A stretch of 64,000 bases of DNA, from NCBI GenBank assembly GCA_009192285.1, contig CM018605.1:1901247-1965246 (forward strand), written 5' to 3'. Shown here in pieces: positions 58,233 to 64,000 of the stretch. Position 1 is the stretch's first letter. Every line of letters begins with the position of its first letter. Made by a program: the position numbers and the translations under genes. This DNA comes from Morchella semilibera. Lineage: Eukaryota; Ascomycota; Pezizomycetes; Pezizales; Morchellaceae. A model generated the notes under the pieces. That model did no database searches, was not told the origin of the DNA, and was given only the letters and a program-made list of their open reading frames with translations.

Positions 58233-60022
58233 AAGGTACTTTTTGATGACGGGCCGGGTCGGGCCAGGGAAAAACCTTGATATAACAGGCTATTGAGCGC
58301 GGGCCAGGCCACATACTTTACTTGTATATCCAGGCATGGAACAACCCCTATATAGGGTCCGGTATTGTTTTAGACGGATCTGGCGCAGCGTGGAGAGCCT
58401 GTCAATATGCCGCCAGACAAGTTTCTTCAATAAGTCACCAAGCGCGGGCCACCGCGCTCATTACAGTCCTTGATCTTTCGGAGGCCAATATTTTGAGGCA
58501 TTTCCTATACATGATAGCGATGACGAGTGTCAGAGATTGAATAGAAGCACGTTTCGATGTAATACCACCTGGGCTTTATTCTGGACAAAAGGTACTTCTA
58601 TGCGGTTTAACGTGCAAGCCGAATTACACCCCGCACCTATCGAGTAGTTAAGTATAAGTGTCAGATAGAGCTATTGAGTAGATTACTATTCTGATTCTGT
58701 AGGCCAAACTGCTTTGATCTACTGGGCGTCCTACTGGGCATAGACATATATGTAAACAGGCGGTTCTATCGGAATCCGGGTTCGCTCCCCCGTTGCCTCT
58801 TGCCTTCTCAAACGCTCAGCCCGGGTGAGTTTCTGTGATTCCAGAATAAAACCCAATGCCCTTCCAAGGGGAGGTGCCCAAAATTGCCAAAATTGACCAA
58901 AGAGCAACATGCAAATGCACAGCTCCTACATAGTCCTGGGGCGGAATAAATCGGCGTGCAGGTACCAAGAGCGGGTGGGCTCAGATGACCAAGCAATTAT
59001 GTAGAGTACCTGACCCGAACTGATTGAGATGAGGATCGGACTTCTCCGTCTCATCATCACCATCGGTCTTTCTCGCCAAGGCCCATTTCATGTTATCTGT
59101 ATATCCTTACTTGGTACCTACCTGTAGAGCAAATGTGGGCAATGAGATGATGAGAAAAACGCCCGCATCACAGTACCTGCAAGTTGCATTCTTGTGTCAC
59201 CGTTCTCACGAAGGCCCCTCTCTATTCTGGGATTAGCCAGTTTAAAATTTTCACAGGTGCAGTGATGTTTGGATCGAAAGCTGTAGATACATGTAGGTAC
59301 ATGTATTGAAGCTGTTCTGACTTCTCTGTAGCTGCGAAAGAAAGAGTGAGAGGAGGAAGAAGAAGAACGGTGTTTAGGTTTCTCGTAGCCCTAACCCAGC
59401 AGGAGAGGCCAGGGTTAGGTGTGCGGGAATGGTTCCTACCCAACCCCGGAATAAACACTACCCTTCGATTTATCATCCAATCCCTCGGAAATAGAATCCA
59501 TCTCCATTAAAGTGTATGTCAGCCGTTTGCCCCATGCAAGTACCTGTATGTTGGTAGCTAGAGTACACCATCACAAAGGAAAATACCGGGAATCACGACT
59601 CTTGTACTCTGAGGCATGTAAGTAAAGTACAAGACGCTCGCTGCAAGACCCCCGCAGTAACAATCTCTTTACTGATCAATGATCATGCACTTTCTTCAGC
59701 CCTTTGTGCACATTCAGTAAGTAGGTGGTACCTACTCTCTACATTAAACGACGTCTCATTATGCTTCACCCCTCCACAGAACCGCATGTGACGCCCATAA
59801 ACGGTCAATCTTTTTTTTTTCTCTCTCTCTCTCTCGCTTGTACCATGATGCCGGTGCACGGTGGCTGGCAATATATGGCGGGCAGGGATGTCGGCTCTTC
59901 GGCAAACCCCCACAGATCGTAGCTTCCCGAGGGAGGGAAGGAGGGAGAAAAAAAAAAAAAAAAAGGGCCTCGAGGATAATTATCAATCCTGTTCCATCTT
60001 ATATCCGGCTTTGAAATGTCGG

Positions 60023-60072
60023 AAGGGGGGGTGGGGGAGGGAGAAAGGGGAGGGAGGGGAGGGGAGGGGGGG
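60023..60072 (+). promoter_or_regulatory. G-rich tract upstream of the MFS gene
   Basis: Fifty bases of nearly uninterrupted purine with at least six runs of four or more G, ending about 140 bp before the MFS ATG. It is able to form quadruplex or triplex DNA and may be a promoter element. Confidence 0.6.
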
Positions 60073-60214
60073 ATAGTTAGTATATATCTAGACGTGATAT
60101 CAGCAGCATCATAAAAGAGAAAAATAAAAATAAAAGATTCAAGTCGAGCTCCAACAGCCATTCTTCGATAACGACGTCATCACCTTTCGGATTTTCTATA
60201 GACAGGCACGAAAG

Positions 60215-61984
60215 ATGATGTCCCACGACGAGGACAAAGAAATCGGCCAATTTCCTGGTGCCCACATGAACGTCAATGGCTCTGTGGACTTGGAAAAAGC
60301 ACTGACAAACGACTCGAAACTGGAGAACGGGCATATAAGTAATGACTCACGGCGGGGAGGCGGCGGCGGGCATGGCGGCGGGCATGGGTCAATAAGCTCT
60401 GCGGCCAGCTCAACGTCGGCGGGCGGGGAGGAATTCGAGGTGAAATGGGATGGGCCCGACGATCCTGCATCGCCCAAGAACATGAGCAAGCTCAGGAAGT
60501 GGATTTGCACCTGGGTCGTGAGCTTAGGTAGTTTATGCGTGTAAGTATTAAATCATTCCCCCCACCCACACAAAAATAATTCTCAATTGGAAAATTGCTA
60601 ACTAAAGCTCTTGCATTATTATTATAGGACATGTACTTCATCGATATACACATCCACCTACCATCAAATAACCGCAGAAATGCACGTCTCTCAATTGGTT
60701 GCAGTGCTTGGTCTTTCAATGTTCGTCGGCGGTCTCGGGGTCGGTCCCATGTTCCTGGGGCCAATGTCTGAATTCTTTGGCCGACGCCCCATATATCTCG
60801 TCTCTTTTAGTTTATTCACGATATTCCTGATACCCTGCGCACTGGCTCCCCATATTTCCGTTCTCCTCATCTTCCGTTTCTTTGGGGGCATGGCCGGATC
60901 AGCATTCTTGTCAGTCGCCGGCGGAACAGTCGGCGACATGTTTGGCGGCCCCGAGCTTAGTGCACCAATGATGATATACACCGCCTCACCCTTTGTAAGA
61001 TCCCCCCCCTCTGCACTAAACCCCAATCCCCAAGTCCCTAGTTAACACCTCAATCCTTTCCAGATTGGCCCCAGTCTAGGCCCTCTAATAGGCGGCTTCA
61101 TCAACCAGCACACCTCCTGGCGCTGGACCTTCTGGCTACTCATAATCTGGTCCTCCGTCATGCTCACCTCCCTCTACTTCTTCGTCCCCGAGACCTACCA
61201 GCCCGTCCTCCTCCGCCAGCGTGCCGTCGCCCTCCGCCACGAAACCGGCGACTCGCGCTACCGCGCCCCCATCGAGAAGCTCGACCGCTCCATCACACTC
61301 ACCGTCCTGCACTCGTGCACCCGCCCCTTCCAGCTCCTCATCTACGAACCCATGGTCTCCCTCCTCTGCACCTTCACCGCAATCCTGCTCGGCGTGCTCT
61401 ACCTCTTCTTCCAGGCCTTCCCCCTCGTCTTCTCAAACGTCTACCACTTTGACCTGCAGATGATCGGGCTGACGTTCCTCGGCCTCCTGGTCGGCATGGT
61501 CTCCGGCACGCTCTCCGACCCGCTCTGGGCGCGCCACCGTCGCCGCCTCGTGGCCGCAAACGGCGGCGTGTCGGAGCCCGAGTTTAGGCTGCCGCCGGCG
61601 GTCATGGGCGCCGTCTTGGTGCCCGTGGGCCTGTTCTGGTTCGCGTGGACTACGCAGAAAAGTGTGCACTTTATTGTCCCGATTGTGGGGAGTGTGTTCT
61701 TTGGGATGGGGACGCTGCTGGTGTTTTCGGGCGTCTTCACGTTCCTGGTGGATGCGTATCCGTTGTATGCGGCGAGTGCGCTGGCGGCGAACTCCTTTGT
61801 GAGGAGTAGCTTTGCGGCGGGGTTCCCCTTGTTTTCGACGATATTGTATCATAGGTTGGGGTATCAGTGGGCCAGTACGTTGTTGGCTTTCTTGACGGTG
61901 CTGATGGCGCCGTTTCCAGTGATATTCTTCATTTATGGAAAGAGGCTAAGAGGAAAGAGTAGATTTGCAACTGTACAAAATTAG
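60215..61984 (+). CDS. MFS transporter, DHA1 (polyamine/drug:H+ antiporter) type
   Basis: Exons 60215-60540, 60628-60994 and 61064-61984 give 537 residues. A Gly/Ser-rich cytosolic N-terminus (1-85) ends with 'VKWDGPDDPASPKNMSKLRK', the signature before TM1 in DHA1/Tpo-type carriers. Typical motifs follow: 'GLGVGPMFLGPMSEFFGRRP' (loop 2-3 motif A), 'FRFFGGMAGSAFLSVAGGTV', 'GPSLGPLIGGFINQHTSWRW' (motif C area) and 'FVPETYQPVLLRQRA'. Twelve hydrophobic segments are expected, and the second half is complete ('AANSFVRSSFAAGFPLFSTI'). It probably exports a small cation, drug or metabolite; the substrate cannot be predicted. Either of two tandem ATGs may start it. Confidence 0.93.
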
Positions 61985-62248
61985 AGAAGTTTGTGGTATG
62001 GTGGGGGTCTGATACGTTCATTCTAATGGAGTTTGGGGGGATTTTTTATGTATGCACTTGTACATTAATTATGATTTGTATATTTATTAATGATAAGTCA
62101 CGTTTTTAATGTCTCTCTTATTGCATTGGACGTATACGGCGGTATGAAGCTTCAATTGCGAGATTAATCAACCTAGTTCCCATTGATATCTGCTTCATTC
62201 AATTGCAAAACAAACTCTGCGTACTAGTAGTCCCCTATAATGAGTAAT

Positions 62249-63408
62249 TCATGGTGCATCACCATAACCGCAGAGTGCCCAGCTCTTGACCCAATCAAGT
62301 GGTGTTGCTCCCATGATGTCCGTGATATCCTTCTTAGCACCCATTCTCAGAAGTAAGCTCATCATCTCCATGTCCCTATTGAAAACCGCCAAGTGCATGG
62401 CTGTATCTCCATAATAACTTTGCGCATTTATGTCTGCTCTCTTTTCCACAAGTAAAGTCAAAACTTCCACAGACCCTAGTTCTACCGCTGTATGAAGCGG
62501 TGAATATCCAAGTTCATTCTTGAGGTTAAAATTAGCCTTCTTATCTAGTAATAGGCTCGCAATTGTCTTGTCCCCTCTTTCTGCGGCTTTGTGAAGCGGA
62601 GTGTCACCGTGTTTGTCTCTTGTATTGACTCTACCGCCTTTTTGAAGCAGCATTGATACCATAGACTCAGAGCCAAACTGGGCCGCAAAGTGAAGTTCGG
62701 TCCTTCCAGAGTTTCCGTGATTATTAATGCTGGCTCCTCTCTCTAGAAGGAGTTTAACAACACATTCAGCACCACTTTGCGCGGCTTTGTGGATGGCTTT
62801 CGAGCCTTGGTAGTCTGAATCTTCAATATTTGCTCCCTTTTCGATCAGTTGATCAACTAAAGACACACATCCTTTTTTTGCTGCATATTGGAGTGGGGTT
62901 TTTAAAAAAATATTTTTCTTATTGGTATCCGCACCATTATCTATGAGCAATCTTGCAATCATAATGTGCCCATATCTTGCTGAAAGATGAAGGGCAGTAT
63001 CTCCGCAAGAGTTTTGAAGATCAACCGAATTAGGATTTGAATCTATAAGATATCTTACGATTCTTTGGTCTCCGGTGCTTGCTGCCCAGTGAATCGGGAA
63101 CTCCGAGTTTAACAAAGAGTATGGGTGCATCGATTGAACACTCCTCCTTAACAAGAGCCGAAATACCGGCTCATCCCGTTTTTTAGCAACCAAGGAAAAT
63201 GTTATCTGTTGGCTTCTGGCTTCAATAATATTGACGTAAGAAATTGGAGTCAAAAGAGTAGAAAGATAGCGATTTGTCCTAACGAGCGAATATATATCTT
63301 CTGCCCCTAGGTGGCTTTTTGCAATGCTGTATAAAATATGCTCTGGAAGCTTAAGAATTGGTGCAACGGTGCTTATAACGTTGCATGTATTTGTGGCCTT
63401 TTTGGCAT
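62249..63408 (-). CDS. Ankyrin-repeat protein with F-box-like N-terminus, start frame broken
   Basis: The open frame runs from about 63446 to the stop at 62249 but has no ATG before the repeats. It begins with an F-box-like segment ('LKLPEHILYSIAKSHLGAED', 'IYSLVRTNRYLSTLLTP'), then about eight or nine ankyrin repeats ('CGDTALHLSARYGHIMIARL', 'HGDTPLHKAAERGDKTIASL'). An ATG at 63408 lies one frame off; the shift would be cancelled by one more A in the A5 run (63399-63403, minus strand). So this is either a homopolymer error or a gene with an unseen upstream exon. About 380 residues. It lies only tens of bases downstream of another ankyrin gene on the same strand. Confidence 0.8.
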
Positions 63409-63483
63409 GAGTGCGCGTTCTGTCAAGGGGTAACTCATCAGTTTATGTTTAGAGCGTACATTTCTGACAAGGAAAGCGTGTGA

Positions 63484-64000
63484 TTACTTCTTTATGTGTA
63501 GGCGTTGATCTCCGAGTTTTTCATCTTGGTAGGCCCTCTTTGATGACCTTTTACTGGCATTGAGTGGAGATGCCGCTGGGAGTTGGGAACGGCCGCTTGG
63601 TGCGATTAGGGCATGAAGTCGTGTGACTGTTGCCCTATCCCCATTAAAACTAGCCACACGAAGCGGCGTGTACCCATCGTGGTTTTGGAGGTTAATTGCC
63701 GCTCCATTTTCTACCAACAATGTAACTATTCCATCACATCCGAGATCTGCTGCTATGTGAAGCGGAGAGAAGCCGCAATTATCCTGGCTGTTTACATTTG
63801 CACCATACTCTATGAGGTCTTTGATGATCAAATACTCTTTTTTCTGCACCGCCCTGTGAAGTGGTGTTTGGCCGTGTAGGTCCTTTACATTAATCTCAGC
63901 TCCTTCCCTCAGTAAAAGCGGGTGCACCGGCTTGCCAAACACCGCCGCTATGTGGAGAGCTGTCCATCCTAAATTATTTGGCTCGTTAACTTTAGCTCCG
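63484..64000 (-). CDS. Ankyrin-repeat protein, 5' end beyond the window
   Basis: Open from the right edge to a TAA at 63484, visible for about 170 residues. Four or five ankyrin repeats are seen: 'LGWTALHIAAVFGKP', 'HGQTPLHRAVQKKEYLIIKD', 'CGFSPLHIAADLGCDGIVTL' and 'DGYTPLRVASFNGDRATVTR'. A Ser/Lys-rich tail of about 40 residues follows. I see only the C-terminal part. Its stop is within 80 bp of the presumed start of the next ankyrin gene, so the two are likely tandem members of one family. Confidence 0.87.
   Translation of the reverse strand, partial: GAKVNEPNNLGWTALHIAAVFGKPVHPLLLREGAEINVKDLHGQTPLHRAVQKKEYLIIKDLIEYGANVNSQDNCGFSPLHIAADLGCDGIVTLLVENGAAINLQNHDGYTPLRVASFNGDRATVTRLHALIAPSGRSQLPAASPLNASKRSSKRAYQDEKLGDQRLHIKK

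Larger units (their letters stand above)
56384..60214. other. Gene-poor region with repeats and the MFS promoter
   Basis: About 3.8 kb. It holds (GA)n near 56598, TACATGTA at about 56934, 57202, 57542 and 59286 (two close together), a possible hAT fragment at 57668-57769, GGGCC repeats at 58206-58232, telomere-like single units near 59388, (CT)n at 59819-59837 and a G-run tract at 60023-60072. No intact gene seen. Confidence 0.55.

Noticed and set aside
57889-58314. 141-codon Pro/Arg-rich minus-strand frame
   Set aside because: Its length comes from translating the GGGCC repeat; no ordered region.
62249-64000. Joining the two right-edge ankyrin frames into one gene
   Set aside because: The left gene starts with its own F-box-like segment, and the right gene ends in a Ser/Lys-rich tail with a stop.
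1-64000. CRISPR arrays, bacterial operons, or a secondary-metabolite cluster
   Set aside because: No regularly spaced direct repeats with unique spacers, no polycistronic spacing, and no PKS, NRPS or terpene synthase signatures.

Overview
The window reads as nuclear DNA of a filamentous ascomycete. Genes are mostly monocistronic, lie on both strands, and carry short GT...AG introns (44-290 bp). Intergenic DNA is long, has no clear genes and holds decayed mobile elements. Recognisable fungal genes are DUG2, EMP65/TAPT1, an RBR ubiquitin ligase, allantoicase, REI1, an ALKBH1-type dioxygenase, a DXD glycosyltransferase and a DHA1 MFS transporter. Three ankyrin proteins, two of which show an N-terminal F-box-like segment with an 'LLRTNR' or 'LVRTNR' core, suggest Pezizomycetes (truffle/morel relatives). 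That placement is inference only.

Layout, left to right. DUG2 runs off the left edge (minus). A 4.4 kb AT-rich gap follows, then a ZZ-finger protein (7.3-8.8 kb), a 4 kb gap with relics, a secreted SMP-30/gluconolactonase-like propeller (12.8-13.9 kb), a conserved coiled-coil protein (16.2-17.9 kb), and EMP65/TAPT1 (minus, 19.5-22.5 kb). After a 3 kb gap with mobile-element traces come an RBR ligase (25.7-28.4 kb), an intron-bearing tRNA-Ser(CGA), a nine-exon protein with a possible PD-(D/E)XK-like core (minus, 29.5-31.7 kb), a multi-pass membrane protein (minus), an ankyrin protein (minus), allantoicase (minus, 36.2-37.7 kb) and a compact SET protein (minus, 39.1-39.9 kb).

The right third holds REI1, an ALKBH1-like enzyme (minus), a Golgi-type glycosyltransferase, an unrecognised Ser/Pro/Arg-rich protein, a second compact SET protein paralogous to the first, a Cys-rich PPxY single-pass membrane protein (minus), an MFS transporter, and two adjacent ankyrin genes (minus), the last running off the right edge.

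I see no biosynthetic cluster and no operon-like logic; the genes look like independent housekeeping and lineage-specific loci. The most distinctive signals lie outside ordinary gene annotation. The palindromic octamer TACATGTA occurs about 40 times, only in non-coding DNA. A two-copy MITE-like palindromic element is present. A diverged repeat pair shows RIP-like transitions. A ~50 bp tandem repeat sits inside an intron. Three reading frames are broken at homopolymer runs, which looks more like consensus error than three separate pseudogenes.
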